Shown: piece by piece, positions 54,597-63,019 of the stretch | Position numbering within the stretch: the first letter of the stretch is position 1 | How the letters are laid out: the number at the start of each line of letters is the position of its first letter | Source of the DNA: Millionella massiliensis | Lineage (GTDB): Bacteria > Bacteroidota > Bacteroidia > Bacteroidales > Rikenellaceae | DNA length: 64,000 bases | Direction: 5' to 3' | NCBI RefSeq assembly: GCF_900104655.1 | Contig: NZ_FNWD01000002.1 | Location: forward strand, 1,906,246-1,970,245 | Made by a program: the position numbers and the translations under genes | The notes under the pieces: model-generated | The model's database searches: none | The model's input: the letters and a program-made list of their open reading frames with translations, nothing else | Told to the model about the DNA's origin: nothing

Positions 54597-54724
54597 AAAC
54601 ATTGACTTACGATGATGCCGTGTCCGCTTGGAATATGATCGGTGAAGGGAGGTGTCGGCCCGTGTAGGCTTGTGCGGTTCGACCTGCTTCCCGACGAGTA
54701 GAAGCACCGCTGCCGCATGTTTTG

Positions 54725-54756
54725 AACGGGACTCCCTTACAGGAGTCCTGTTTTAC
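54725..54756 (+). terminator. Terminator upstream of the arginine cluster
   Basis: AACGGGACTCC (54725-54735) pairs with GGAGTCCTGTT (54742-54752), one wobble pair, followed by TTAC. It separates the arg cluster from the genes before it. Confidence 0.6.
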
Positions 54757-54779
54757 TTTCAGCCGCGTAAAGATATTTA

Positions 54780-54812
54780 TTGATCAGTTTCGATAATTTT
54801 TTTATATCTTTG
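54780..54812 (+). promoter_or_regulatory. Promoter of the arginine cluster
   Basis: TTG at 54780-54782 and TATCTTTG at 54805-54812, 22 bases apart, form the fullest -33/-7 pair in the window. The predicted RNA start is near 54819, leaving about 227 bases of leader before the first enzyme gene. Confidence 0.75.
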
Positions 54813-54848
54813 CACCGTTATTCTGAAAACCGGATACTGAGAACAATC

Positions 54849-54887
54849 GTGAAAACTTCCGCACTCTCTCTGCGACGACGACGATAG
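54849..54887 (+). CDS. Arginine leader peptide
   Basis: GTG-initiated 12-codon ORF encoding MKTSALSLRRRR, ending in four consecutive CGA codons and TAG. It begins about 30 bases after the predicted RNA start. Position, length and the Arg run before the stop are what an amino-acid attenuator leader needs. It is too short for normal gene calling, and translation is inferred. Confidence 0.7.
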   Translation: MKTSALSLRRRR

Positions 54888-54981
54888 TTCCCCTGCCAAG
54901 TGCCTGCCCGCCCCCTCGTGCGCGGCCTGCGATATGACAGAGGAACGCTCTCATTGTGCCCTGTCATACCAAACAAGACAG
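54887..54981 (+). promoter_or_regulatory. Putative arginine attenuator
   Basis: Four segments can pair in three mutually exclusive ways: 1 (54887-54895) with 2 (54938-54946); 2 (54933-54940, TATGACAG) with 3 (54961-54968, CTGTCATA); 3 (54961-54965) with 4 (54977-54981, GACAG). Segment 1 starts just after the Arg codons, so a stalled ribosome would cover it. No U-run follows the 3:4 pairing; the C/U-rich, G-poor tract after it suits Rho. Confidence 0.6.
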
Positions 54982-55045
54982 ACACACACTCTCTCTTCCC
55001 ACCGGACAAATAACTGATACTTTCCATATAAATCTTGCAAACAAG

Positions 55046-55642
55046 ATGACAATCGATGATTTTGATGTCCTCGTTGCAACCGAAGAGCATACCAAATTTG
55101 CTCAGGAAATTTGCACCGAGATGGCCGAGTCCGCCAAAGCTCGCGGTACCGGCATCGCCAAACGTACACCCGAGTACGTAGCGTCTAAAATGCGTGAAGG
55201 TAAAGCTGTCGTGGCTTTCCACAAAGACGGACGCTGGGCTGGATTCAGCTACATCGAAAGCTGGGGGCATAGCTCCTACGTAGCGAACTCCGGACTCATT
55301 ATCAATCCGGAATTCCGCAAGCTGGGGCTGGCCAAAGCTATTAAAACCAAAACCTTCTTCCTTTCGCTGATCAAGTTCCCGGGGGCAAAACTCTTCGGGC
55401 TGACCACCGGTCTCCCCGTCATGAAGATCAACAACGAACTCGGATACCGACCCGTGATCTTCGGCGAACTGACCGACGACGAAACCTTCTGGAAAGGGTG
55501 CGAAAGCTGCGTCAACTTCCCCATCCTCCAGAGCAAACAGCACAAAAACTGCCTCTGCACCGCCATGCTGTTTGACCCGGCCGTCGACAAAATCCGCGTT
55601 CCGTGGCCCGACGACCTTCCCAAACCCGATTACCTGAAATAA
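55046..55642 (+). CDS. GNAT N-acetyltransferase, probable N-acylglutamate synthase of the arg cluster
   Basis: 198 residues from the ATG at 55046. The GNAT fold is seen in AVVAFHKDGRWAGFSYIESW and GLIINPEFRKLGLAKAIK (acetyl-CoA loop). This family commonly precedes argG in Bacteroidota, so it probably acylates glutamate as the first step of arginine synthesis. Some Bacteroides are known to use succinylated intermediates, so the acyl donor is not settled. It lies 22 bases before argG. Confidence 0.8.
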   Translation: MTIDDFDVLVATEEHTKFAQEICTEMAESAKARGTGIAKRTPEYVASKMREGKAVVAFHKDGRWAGFSYIESWGHSSYVANSGLIINPEFRKLGLAKAIKTKTFFLSLIKFPGAKLFGLTTGLPVMKINNELGYRPVIFGELTDDETFWKGCESCVNFPILQSKQHKNCLCTAMLFDPAVDKIRVPWPDDLPKPDYLK

Positions 55643-55664
55643 GCCCTTCATAAACTCCCGACCC

Positions 55665-56879
55665 ATGGAAAAGAAAAAAGTTGTACTCGCCTTCAGCGGC
55701 GGTCTGGACACATCCTATTGCGCAATCTATCTGGCCAAAGAAAAAGGGCTCGAAGTTTATGCTGCCCTGGCTGATACCGGTGGTTTCTCGAAAGAGGAAC
55801 TCGACAAAATCGAAAAACGTGCCCTGGCTCTCGGCGTGAAAAGCTACGTCCGTCTCGACGTGTCGCACACCTACTACGAGCAGAGCATCAAATACATGAT
55901 CTTCGGTAACGTGCTCAAAAACAGCACCTATCCGATTTCGGTCAGCTCCGAACGCATCTCGCAGGCTACGGCCATTGCCAAATATGCTAAACAGATCGGT
56001 GCCGATTACCTCTGCCACGGCTCGACCGGGGCGGGTAACGACCAGGTGCGCTTCGACATGATCTTCAACATCATCGCTCCGGAAATCGAAGTGATCGCCC
56101 TGATCCGTGAAAAACGCCTCTCGCGCGAAGAAGAGATCAACTACCTCCGTTCGCACGGCGTCGATTTCGACTTCAAGAAAGCCGAATACTCTATCAACCA
56201 GGGTATCTGGGGTACCTCGGTCGGCGGGAAAGAGACCCTCACCTCGAGCGAAACCCTTCCCGAAGAGGCCTACCCTTCGCAGCTGAAGGTGGCTCACGAC
56301 GCTCCCGCAAAACGCATCACGCTGACCTTCGAAAAAGGTGAACTGGTCGGCATCGACGGACAGCACTACGACGATAAGGTCAAAGCCATCCAGGACCTGC
56401 AGCACATTGCCGCTCCGTATGCCATCGGCCGTGACATGCACGTGGGCGACACCATCATCGGTATCAAAGGCCGCGTAGGTTTCGAAGCCGCTGCGCCGAT
56501 GATCATCATCAAATCGCACCACATGCTCGAAAAACACGTCCTCGCCAAATGGCAGCTCTTCTGGAAGGACCAGCTCTCGGCCTTCTACGGGAACTACCTC
56601 CACGAAGGACAGTACTACGATCCGGTGATGCGCGATATGGAAGCTTTCCTCGAAAGCTCGCAGCGCAACGTGACCGGCGACGTGTATGTGGATCTGCTGC
56701 CCTACCGCTTCGTAGTGGTCGGCATCAAATCGGAACACGACCTGATGTCCAACAAGTTCGGCGCTTATGGCGAAACCATGAGCAACTGGACCTCGGACGA
56801 TGTGAAAGGTTTCGGTAAGATCTTCGGCAACCAGAACGCTATTTACTACGCAGTCAATCCGGACGAAATCGAAAAATAA
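55665..56879 (+). CDS. argG: Argininosuccinate synthase
   Basis: 404 residues. The P-loop AFSGGLDTSYCAIYL and the later HGSTGAGNDQVRFD are diagnostic. It joins citrulline and aspartate with ATP. It follows the GNAT gene by 22 bases and shares its leader. Confidence 0.96.
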   Translation: MEKKKVVLAFSGGLDTSYCAIYLAKEKGLEVYAALADTGGFSKEELDKIEKRALALGVKSYVRLDVSHTYYEQSIKYMIFGNVLKNSTYPISVSSERISQATAIAKYAKQIGADYLCHGSTGAGNDQVRFDMIFNIIAPEIEVIALIREKRLSREEEINYLRSHGVDFDFKKAEYSINQGIWGTSVGGKETLTSSETLPEEAYPSQLKVAHDAPAKRITLTFEKGELVGIDGQHYDDKVKAIQDLQHIAAPYAIGRDMHVGDTIIGIKGRVGFEAAAPMIIIKSHHMLEKHVLAKWQLFWKDQLSAFYGNYLHEGQYYDPVMRDMEAFLESSQRNVTGDVYVDLLPYRFVVVGIKSEHDLMSNKFGAYGETMSNWTSDDVKGFGKIFGNQNAIYYAVNPDEIEK

Positions 56880-57371
56880 CGGTTATTTGAAAAGTCAGAG
56901 ATGCGCAGCATCTCGCGTCCCGCCGGGGTCACCCGGACGCCGCCCGCGCAGGGCAGTCCCAGGCGGAGGTGCGAAGATACCGTCGCAGTGCGGAAGTCCG
57001 AACCCGAACCCGGATTCGACCCTCACTCGGTAAATCTCCTCATCTTAGTGAAATTCAACATTTTGAACCCAGGTTCAGAATGTTGAATTTCTCATTCAGA
57101 CGCAAAGCTTCCCGTCCCTGTTCCTCATCCCACGGGCATGTGGACGAAGACGATCGGTGCACCGTTTGCGGAGATCTCTCCGGCCGCCCGATACGGCCCG
57201 GTCTCATACAGGTTCCGAGGTTACCCGGTCGCACGAGCCCTCCCGAGCGCGCAGCGCTCCCCCGGCCATCCCGGTTACAAACCCCAAGCACGGTGTCCCC
57301 TGACTTTTCGACCCGACCGCACATTCACACAACCATTGAAAATAATCGCACGACCAAAATAGTCTGCTACC
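56880..57371. other. Spacer between argG and argC
   Basis: 492 bases with no enzyme gene. An Arg-rich short ORF begins at 56901, and a 42-base palindrome lies at 57050-57091. No good -7 box was found before argC. Confidence 0.45.
57050..57091. other. Long palindrome between argG and argC
   Basis: GAAATTCAACATTTTGAACC (57050-57069) pairs with 57072-57091 over 20 positions with one wobble, leaving a CA loop. No T-run follows. It could be an operator, an mRNA end-stabiliser or a target for a nuclease. Confidence 0.7.
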
Positions 57372-58373
57372 ATGAACGAAACGAAAACCATCAAAGTCGG
57401 CATTATCGGCGGTGCCGGATACACCGGCGGCGAAGCCGTCCGGCTGCTGATTAACCACCCGTATGTCGATCTCGTTTACGTCCACAGTAACTCCAACGGC
57501 GGAAACCTCATCAGCGACGTGCACGCCGATCTGCTGGGCGATACCGACATGCGATTTGTCGATACCCCCATCGATCAGCTCCCGCAGGTCGATGTGATGT
57601 TCCTCTGCGTAGGCCACGGCGACGCACGAAAATTCCTCGAAGCCAATCATATCGCTCCCGAGGTTCATATCATCGACCTCTCGCAGGATTTCCGCATTGC
57701 GCCCGATACGGCCATCGACGGCCACGAGTTCGTCTACGGCCTGCCCGAACAGAACCGGGACAAAATCAAATCGGCCGGCAACATCGCCAATCCCGGGTGT
57801 TTCGCAACCTGTCTGCAACTGGCTCTGCTGCCGCTCGCAGCCAACGGGCTGGTCAAGGGCGACGTGCATATCTCGGCAACGACCGGTTCGACCGGTGCCG
57901 GGCAGAAACTCGCCTCCACCTCGCACTTCTCGTGGCGCGCCAACAACCTCTCCACCTACAAGGTCTTCGAACACCAGCACCTGCGCGAAGTGGGGCAGAT
58001 GATCCGCTCGTTCGAACCCGCTTTCGACGGGGCTGTGAACTTCATCCCTTACCGCGGCGACTTCACCCGCGGGATCATCGCTTCGGTCTATACCGACTTC
58101 GAAGGGACGCTTGAAGATGCACAGCGTATCTATAAGGAGTTTTACGCCACGGCGGCCTTCACGCATGTGAGCGACAAACCGATCTCTCTCAAACAGGTGG
58201 TCAATACCAACAAATGTCTGGTCCACCTGACCGTACACGAAGGCAAACTGCTGATTATGTCGGTGATCGACAACCTGCTGAAGGGTGCGTCGGGACAGGC
58301 GGTGCAGAACATGAACCTCATGTGCGGACTGCCGGAAACTGCCGGACTGCGGTTGAAACCGGCGGCTTTCTAA
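57372..58373 (+). CDS. argC: N-acetyl-gamma-glutamyl-phosphate reductase
   Basis: 333 residues. NADPH loop GGAGYTGGEAVRL, catalytic Cys in ANPGCFATCLQ, and the substrate His in FIPYRGDFTRGI-type sequence. It reduces N-acyl-glutamyl phosphate to the semialdehyde in arginine synthesis. It belongs to the argG-argC-argD order. Confidence 0.95.
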   Translation: MNETKTIKVGIIGGAGYTGGEAVRLLINHPYVDLVYVHSNSNGGNLISDVHADLLGDTDMRFVDTPIDQLPQVDVMFLCVGHGDARKFLEANHIAPEVHIIDLSQDFRIAPDTAIDGHEFVYGLPEQNRDKIKSAGNIANPGCFATCLQLALLPLAANGLVKGDVHISATTGSTGAGQKLASTSHFSWRANNLSTYKVFEHQHLREVGQMIRSFEPAFDGAVNFIPYRGDFTRGIIASVYTDFEGTLEDAQRIYKEFYATAAFTHVSDKPISLKQVVNTNKCLVHLTVHEGKLLIMSVIDNLLKGASGQAVQNMNLMCGLPETAGLRLKPAAF

Positions 58374-58439
58374 AACAATTCCGTGAGGAGAGTCTCCGTG
58401 TGACGGAGCTCGCTTTTGCGGAACAACGTTCACAGCTCC

Positions 58440-58490
58440 GGTACGGAACTGCCCTCACGCCGGGCAGGCGGTGCGTGCCGCACTCCCAGT
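58440..58490 (-). repeat. Fragment of the hairpin-rich repeat near argD
   Basis: GTACGGAACTGCCCTCACGCCGGGCAGGCGGTGC and flanking bases match the B-side of the repeats at 32830-32876 and 33150-33200. The central palindrome is absent. Confidence 0.75.
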
Positions 58491-58543
58491 GGGCTGTAAC
58501 TGCCTCGCTTCCGTACCTGTAAACTGAATTAACTGAAACGACC

Positions 58544-59680
58544 ATGAAACTTTTTGATGTATATCCGCTTTACGACATCGAGATCGTCAAAGCGCTGGGT
58601 TCCACGGTGTGGGACGAAAAAGGACAGGAATACCTGGATTTCTACGGTGGTCATGCGGTGATCTCGATCGGTCACACGCATCCGCACTATGTGGAACGTC
58701 TGACGGAGCAGATCCGGAAAGTCGGATTCTACTCCAACTCGGTAAGAATTAGCGCACAGCAAGAGTTGGCCGACAAACTGGGCAAACTCTCGGGACATGA
58801 CGATTACCAGCTCTTCATGTGCAACTCGGGGGCCGAGGCCAACGAAAATGCCATGAAACTGGCGTCGTTCCATACCGGCCGCAAGAAAATCGTCGCCATG
58901 CACGGCTCGTTCCACGGCCGTACGTCGCTGGCCGTTGCGGCTACGGACAACCCCAATATCGTCGCACCGGTGAACCGTACCGATAACGTGATCTTCGTGA
59001 CGCTGAACGACGAGCAGGAACTCGAAAACCTCTTCGCCAAAGAGGGGAACGAGATTGCTGCCGTGATCCTGGAGGGGATTCAGGGCGTGGGCGGCATCCG
59101 GATCGCTTCGGACAATTACCTGCGCAAGATCCGCTCGCTCTGCGACCAGTACGGTGCCGTCTATATCGCCGACGGCGTGCAGTGTGGCTGCGGACGTACC
59201 GGGAAATACTACTCGCACGACTGGGCCGGTGTCAATGCCGACATCTATACCATGGCCAAAGGGATCGGGAACGGGTTCCCCGTTGCGGCCCTGTCGATCG
59301 CACCGCACATCGCTCCCAAATACGGCATGCTCGGTACGACCTTCGGCGGCAACCACCTCGCCTGCGCTGCGGCTCTGGCCGTGACGGAGGTGATGGTGCA
59401 GGACAATCTGATCGATCACGCCAAACAGATGGGGGACTACCTGCTGGGCGAGCTGAAAAAACTGCCCAACATCAAGGAGGTTCGCGGCAAAGGGCTGATG
59501 ATCGGTGTGGAACTCAACGAAGAGAGCGCTCCGTTCCGCAAGAAACTCCTCTTCGACGAGCATATCTTTGTGGGCTCTTCGTCCAACAAGAATACCTTCC
59601 GGTTGCTTCCGGCACTCAACATCAGTAAGGAAAACTGCGATCGTCTGCTGACTTCGCTGAACAAGTTGTTGACCAAGTAA
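58544..59680 (+). CDS. argD: Acetylornithine/succinylornithine aminotransferase
   Basis: 378 residues of the class III PLP aminotransferase family. NSGAEANENAMKLA is the PLP phosphate-binding region, and the PLP lysine lies in YTMAKGIGNGFPVAAL. GTTFGGNHLACAAALAV follows. It makes N-acyl-ornithine from the semialdehyde. It is 4 bases from folK, which begins just after its stop. Confidence 0.93.
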   Translation: MKLFDVYPLYDIEIVKALGSTVWDEKGQEYLDFYGGHAVISIGHTHPHYVERLTEQIRKVGFYSNSVRISAQQELADKLGKLSGHDDYQLFMCNSGAEANENAMKLASFHTGRKKIVAMHGSFHGRTSLAVAATDNPNIVAPVNRTDNVIFVTLNDEQELENLFAKEGNEIAAVILEGIQGVGGIRIASDNYLRKIRSLCDQYGAVYIADGVQCGCGRTGKYYSHDWAGVNADIYTMAKGIGNGFPVAALSIAPHIAPKYGMLGTTFGGNHLACAAALAVTEVMVQDNLIDHAKQMGDYLLGELKKLPNIKEVRGKGLMIGVELNEESAPFRKKLLFDEHIFVGSSSNKNTFRLLPALNISKENCDRLLTSLNKLLTK

Positions 59681-59683
59681 GGT

Positions 59684-60184
59684 ATGGAATCGCATCAGGT
59701 GATGCTGCTTCTGGGCAGCAACCTCGGTGACCGGGCGGCTGTATTCGCAGCCGCCCGGTTGCGTATCGGCGAGACGGTCGGCCCGCTGGTCGCCGTGTCG
59801 CGGGAGTACGAGACCGAACCCTGGGGAACCTTTGCGGCCGGCGAGCGTCAGTTCTCCTTCCTGAATCAGGCCGTCGTTGCCCGTACCGGTCTGTCGGCTT
59901 TCGGGGTGCTGGAGGCTATCCAACAGATCGAACGGGAGTTAGGACGCCCGGTGCACGACTCGGAGTACGCACCCGGCGGCGAACGCCTCTACCGGTCGCG
60001 CACGATCGATATCGATATCCTGTTCTTTGATTCGGAAGTGATTGATACGGAGCAACTTGTTGTTCCCCACCCGCGGTTCCCGGAGCGCCGTTTCGCGGTG
60101 GAACCGGCGGCCGAAATATGGCCCGAATTCGTGCATCCGGCTCTGAAAATCAGCCTGAAAGATTTATTTAATTCACTTTTATGA
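59684..60184 (+). CDS. folK: 2-amino-4-hydroxy-6-hydroxymethyldihydropteridine diphosphokinase
   Basis: 166 residues. LLGSNLGDR near the start, YETEPWG and NQAVVARTGLSAFGVLEAIQQIERELGR, then RSRTIDIDILFFD, the HPPK signature with catalytic Asp residues. It pyrophosphorylates 6-hydroxymethyl-dihydropterin in folate synthesis. The 3-base gap to argD suggests co-transcription with the arginine cluster. Confidence 0.94.
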   Translation: MESHQVMLLLGSNLGDRAAVFAAARLRIGETVGPLVAVSREYETEPWGTFAAGERQFSFLNQAVVARTGLSAFGVLEAIQQIERELGRPVHDSEYAPGGERLYRSRTIDIDILFFDSEVIDTEQLVVPHPRFPERRFAVEPAAEIWPEFVHPALKISLKDLFNSLL

Positions 60185-60206
60185 GGCGATTCTCAATAAT
60201 TTGCCC

Positions 60207-60214
60207 TATATTTG
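60207..60214 (+). promoter_or_regulatory. -7 promoter element for the HU gene
   Basis: TATATTTG, 60 bases before the ATG at 60274. Confidence 0.65.
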
Positions 60215-60273
60215 CAATCCATTTGCACGTAAAAGAATAGTAATCACACAAATAAACATTAACGACACTCGTC

Positions 60274-60564
60274 ATGACAAAAGCAGATATCGTCAACGAA
60301 ATCGCGAAGAACACAGGCATCGAGAAAGTTCAGGTGCAACAAGTGGTGGAATCCTTCATGGAAAACATCAAGGAGACCATGATGGCCGGTAACAACGTCT
60401 ATTTGCGCGGCTTCGGTAGCTTTATCATCAAACGCCGTGCACAGAAAGTTGCCCGTAATATCTCGAAAAACACCACCATCACCATCCCGGCTCACAACAT
60501 CCCGGCTTTCAAACCTTCCAAAACTTTTGCCGGCGAAGTGAAAGCCAAATCGATCGAGAAATAA
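60274..60564 (+). CDS. HU-family DNA-binding protein
   Basis: 96 residues. The start MTKADIVNEIAKNTG and GFGSFIIKRRAQKVARN with the conserved IPAxxIPAFKPSK arm are typical of HU/IHF. It binds DNA as a dimer and bends it. The order HU, small basic protein, RNase G is familiar in Bacteroidota. Confidence 0.95.
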   Translation: MTKADIVNEIAKNTGIEKVQVQQVVESFMENIKETMMAGNNVYLRGFGSFIIKRRAQKVARNISKNTTITIPAHNIPAFKPSKTFAGEVKAKSIEK

Positions 60565-60699
60565 GTAAACGACGTTTTCTCCCCCTCGGTTCCGGTATCG
60601 GCCGGCCTCCGTCTCGAGCGGAAGAGACCGAATCCACTCCGGCGGGAGAGCGCCACAGAATAGTTAACCCGATTGTCAAACCCTTAATTCCTCGTAGTT

Positions 60700-60792
60700 A
60701 TGCCTAGCGGAAAAAAAAGAAAACGGCACAAAATATCTACCCACAAGCGTAAGAAACGTCTTCGCAAGGACCGTCATAAAAAGAAAAAATAG
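60700..60792 (+). CDS. AURKAIP1/COX24-domain mini-protein (probable ribosome-associated)
   Basis: 30 residues starting MPSGKKRKRHKISTHKRKK, with nearly two thirds Lys, Arg and His. It matches my recollection of the short Bacteroidota proteins named after the AURKAIP1/COX24 domain, which in mitochondria belongs to ribosomal protein mS38. A ribosomal role is inference. It sits between HU and rng and is followed by a terminator-like hairpin. Confidence 0.8.
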   Translation: MPSGKKRKRHKISTHKRKKRLRKDRHKKKK

Positions 60793-60859
60793 GTAGATCT
60801 TTCCGGGGGGCGCCGCCGGCAATCCCGCCGCTCGATGGGCGCCCCGGAAACCTTACTCA

Positions 60860-60910
60860 AAAACCTAAAGTCCCCGAACACACATGCGCGGCGGTCTTTA
60901 GGTTTTATTT
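60860..60910 (+). terminator. Hairpin between the mini-protein gene and rng
   Basis: AAAACCTAAAG (60860-60870) pairs perfectly with CTTTAGGTTTT (60896-60906), 25-base loop, followed by ATTTTAT. It acts as a terminator or attenuator before rng. Confidence 0.65.
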
Positions 60911-60979
60911 TATCCGATCCTCTCGCACGGCATACTTCCGTAACCGTTCCGTGCGTTCTATATACTCAGCGAATACGAA

Positions 60980-62521
60980 ATGACAAAAGAGTTAGTAATC
61001 CACTCCACAGGCACCGAGATTGACATCGCCCTGTTGGAAGACGGCCAGCTCGTGGAACTCAACCGGGAGAAAACCAAGAGCTCGTTCACCGTCGGCGATA
61101 TCTACCTCGGGAGAGTCCATAAAGTGATGGGAGGGCTGAACGCCGCTTTCGTCGATGTCGGGTACCAGAAGGATGCCTTCCTGCACTACCTCGACCTCGG
61201 AAGCGCATTCCCAACCCTGAACGAAATCGTCAAGCAGGTCAACGGAAAACATCAGAAGATCGATTTCTCCTCCTTCCGTCTCCAAAACGATCTGGGTAAA
61301 GAAGGCAAAATCGCCAACGTACTCACCAGCGGACAAAACATCATTGTCCAGATTGCCAAAGAGCCGATCTCGACCAAGGGACCCCGCATCACCAGCGATA
61401 TCTCCATCGCCGGACGCCATCTGGTGCTGATCCCCCTCTCCAACAAGGTGCACATATCGCAGAAGATCCGATCCAACGAGGAGAAACGACGCCTTAAGGC
61501 CATCGTCGAAGGGATCCTGCCCCGCAACTACGGTGCCATTGTCCGTACGGCCGCCGAAGGAAAAACGGCCGAAGACATCGAGTCCGACATCATCAGCCTG
61601 ATCGCCAAATGGGAAGGCGTCCTCTCGGCCCTGCAACAGGCTCAGCCGCCCCACCTGCTCCTGAGCGAAGAGAGCCGCACGACCACCATCCTCCGTGACC
61701 TGCTCAACGACTCCTTCACCCACATCCACGTGGACAACGAACAGATCTTCCACGAGGTGAAAGAATATATCTCGGCCATCGAACCCGAAGCCGAGAAGAT
61801 CGTCAAAATGTACAAGGGGAATATCCCCATCTTCGATCAGTTCGACGTCACCAAACAGATCAAACAGCTCTTCGGGCGCACCGTCGTCTTCAAACGCGGG
61901 GCCTATCTGATCGTCGAACATACCGAAGCCCTGCACGTGATCGACGTCAACAGTGGCAAACGTGCCAAAAGCGACGAAACCCAGGAGGCGAATGCCCTGG
62001 AGTGCAACCTGAATGCCGTGCCCGAGATCGCCCGCCAGCTCCGGCTCAAAGACATGGGCGGGATCATCGTCATCGACTTCATCGACCTGCATACGGCTCA
62101 GAACCGCAACGCCGTGCTCGAGGCCATGCGCAAGGCGATGGCCAACGACCGGGCCAAACACAACATCCTGCCGCTGACGAAGTTCGGGCTGATGCAGATC
62201 ACCCGTCAGCGCGTGCGGCCCGAAACGCAGATCGTCATCAACGAAAAGTGTCCCACCTGCCACGGGACGGGCGAAATCGCCCCCTCGGTGTTGCTTGACG
62301 CACAGATCGAAAACCAGGTGGCCTATTACGTGCGCGAGAAACACTACAAACTGCTCAAAATCCACGTCCACCCCTACGTGGCCGCATACATCAACCGCGG
62401 ACTCATCAGCAAACGCCTCAAATGGTGTATGAAATACGGGGCCGTCGTCAAAGTCATCCCCAACGATTCGCTGGGCATGATCGACTACAAATTCTACAAC
62501 GCGCTCGGCGACGCGATCTAA
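60980..62521 (+). CDS. rng: Ribonuclease E/G family protein
   Basis: 513 residues. An N-terminal S1-like domain (VGDIYLGRVHKVMGGLNAAFVDVG), the catalytic region DVNSGKR and MGGIIVIDFIDL (Asp metal ligands) and the Zn-link CPTCHGTG near residue 425. No C-terminal scaffold is present, so it is RNase G-like. It cleaves single-stranded AU-rich RNA in rRNA processing and mRNA decay. Confidence 0.94.
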   Translation: MTKELVIHSTGTEIDIALLEDGQLVELNREKTKSSFTVGDIYLGRVHKVMGGLNAAFVDVGYQKDAFLHYLDLGSAFPTLNEIVKQVNGKHQKIDFSSFRLQNDLGKEGKIANVLTSGQNIIVQIAKEPISTKGPRITSDISIAGRHLVLIPLSNKVHISQKIRSNEEKRRLKAIVEGILPRNYGAIVRTAAEGKTAEDIESDIISLIAKWEGVLSALQQAQPPHLLLSEESRTTTILRDLLNDSFTHIHVDNEQIFHEVKEYISAIEPEAEKIVKMYKGNIPIFDQFDVTKQIKQLFGRTVVFKRGAYLIVEHTEALHVIDVNSGKRAKSDETQEANALECNLNAVPEIARQLRLKDMGGIIVIDFIDLHTAQNRNAVLEAMRKAMANDRAKHNILPLTKFGLMQITRQRVRPETQIVINEKCPTCHGTGEIAPSVLLDAQIENQVAYYVREKHYKLLKIHVHPYVAAYINRGLISKRLKWCMKYGAVVKVIPNDSLGMIDYKFYNALGDAI

Positions 62522-62597
62522 ACCGGAGCGCACGGGACAAAAGCTGCCGGCACCGGTGTGCGGAGCTGTTGACCGATTGTTGAAAAAAACGATACCG

Positions 62598-62621
62598 TGG
62601 GGCCTTGCCGGGCCCCATTTT
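62598..62621 (+). terminator. Terminator after rng
   Basis: TGGGGCC (62598-62604) pairs with GGCCCCA (62611-62617), then TTTT. Confidence 0.7.
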
Positions 62622-62625
62622 CATA

Positions 62626-62633
62626 TACCTTTG
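62626..62633 (+). promoter_or_regulatory. -7 promoter element for the DUF3467 gene
   Basis: TACCTTTG, 21 bases before the ATG at 62654. The -33 region would fall in the rng terminator stem. Confidence 0.65.
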
Positions 62634-62653
62634 CCGTACAAAATTTTTGCAGT

Positions 62654-62962
62654 ATGACCGATCAGAAAGTCGAACTGGATATCGAACTGAACGAGGAGGT
62701 GGCACAGGGAACCTATGCCAATCTGGCCATTATCTCGCATTCGGCCTCGGAGTTCGTGCTGGACTTCGTGCGCATGATGCCCGGAATGCCTAAGGCAAAG
62801 GTCAAAAGCCGGATCATCCTGACCCCCGAACATGCCAAACGCCTCTTGCAGTCGCTTCAGGAAAATATTACCCGCTACGAGAATATCGTCGGGAAAATCG
62901 AAACCCACACCCCCGAAACGCCCCCCATCATGGGGTTCGGCGGGGGAATCGGACAGGCCTGA
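62654..62962 (+). CDS. DUF3467 domain-containing protein
   Basis: 102 residues from the ATG at 62654: LDIELNEEVAQGTYANLAIISHSASEFVLDFVRMMPG then KVKSRIILTPEHAKRLLQSLQENI. This matches DUF3467, a small cytoplasmic family of unknown role in Bacteroidota and other bacteria. The extra upstream in-frame residues lie before the promoter and are rejected. Confidence 0.92.
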   Translation: MTDQKVELDIELNEEVAQGTYANLAIISHSASEFVLDFVRMMPGMPKAKVKSRIILTPEHAKRLLQSLQENITRYENIVGKIETHTPETPPIMGFGGGIGQA

Positions 62963-63019
62963 TCCCCGTGGGGTACGGGCGGCTGCCGAAAACCGATCTT
63001 TGCCTGGGAGCATAGAAAG

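Noticed and set aside
56901-57086. A second arginine leader peptide between argG and argC (61-codon Arg-rich ORF).
   Set aside because: The Arg codons are scattered and explained by local GC content, no promoter precedes it and no attenuator pairing surrounds it.
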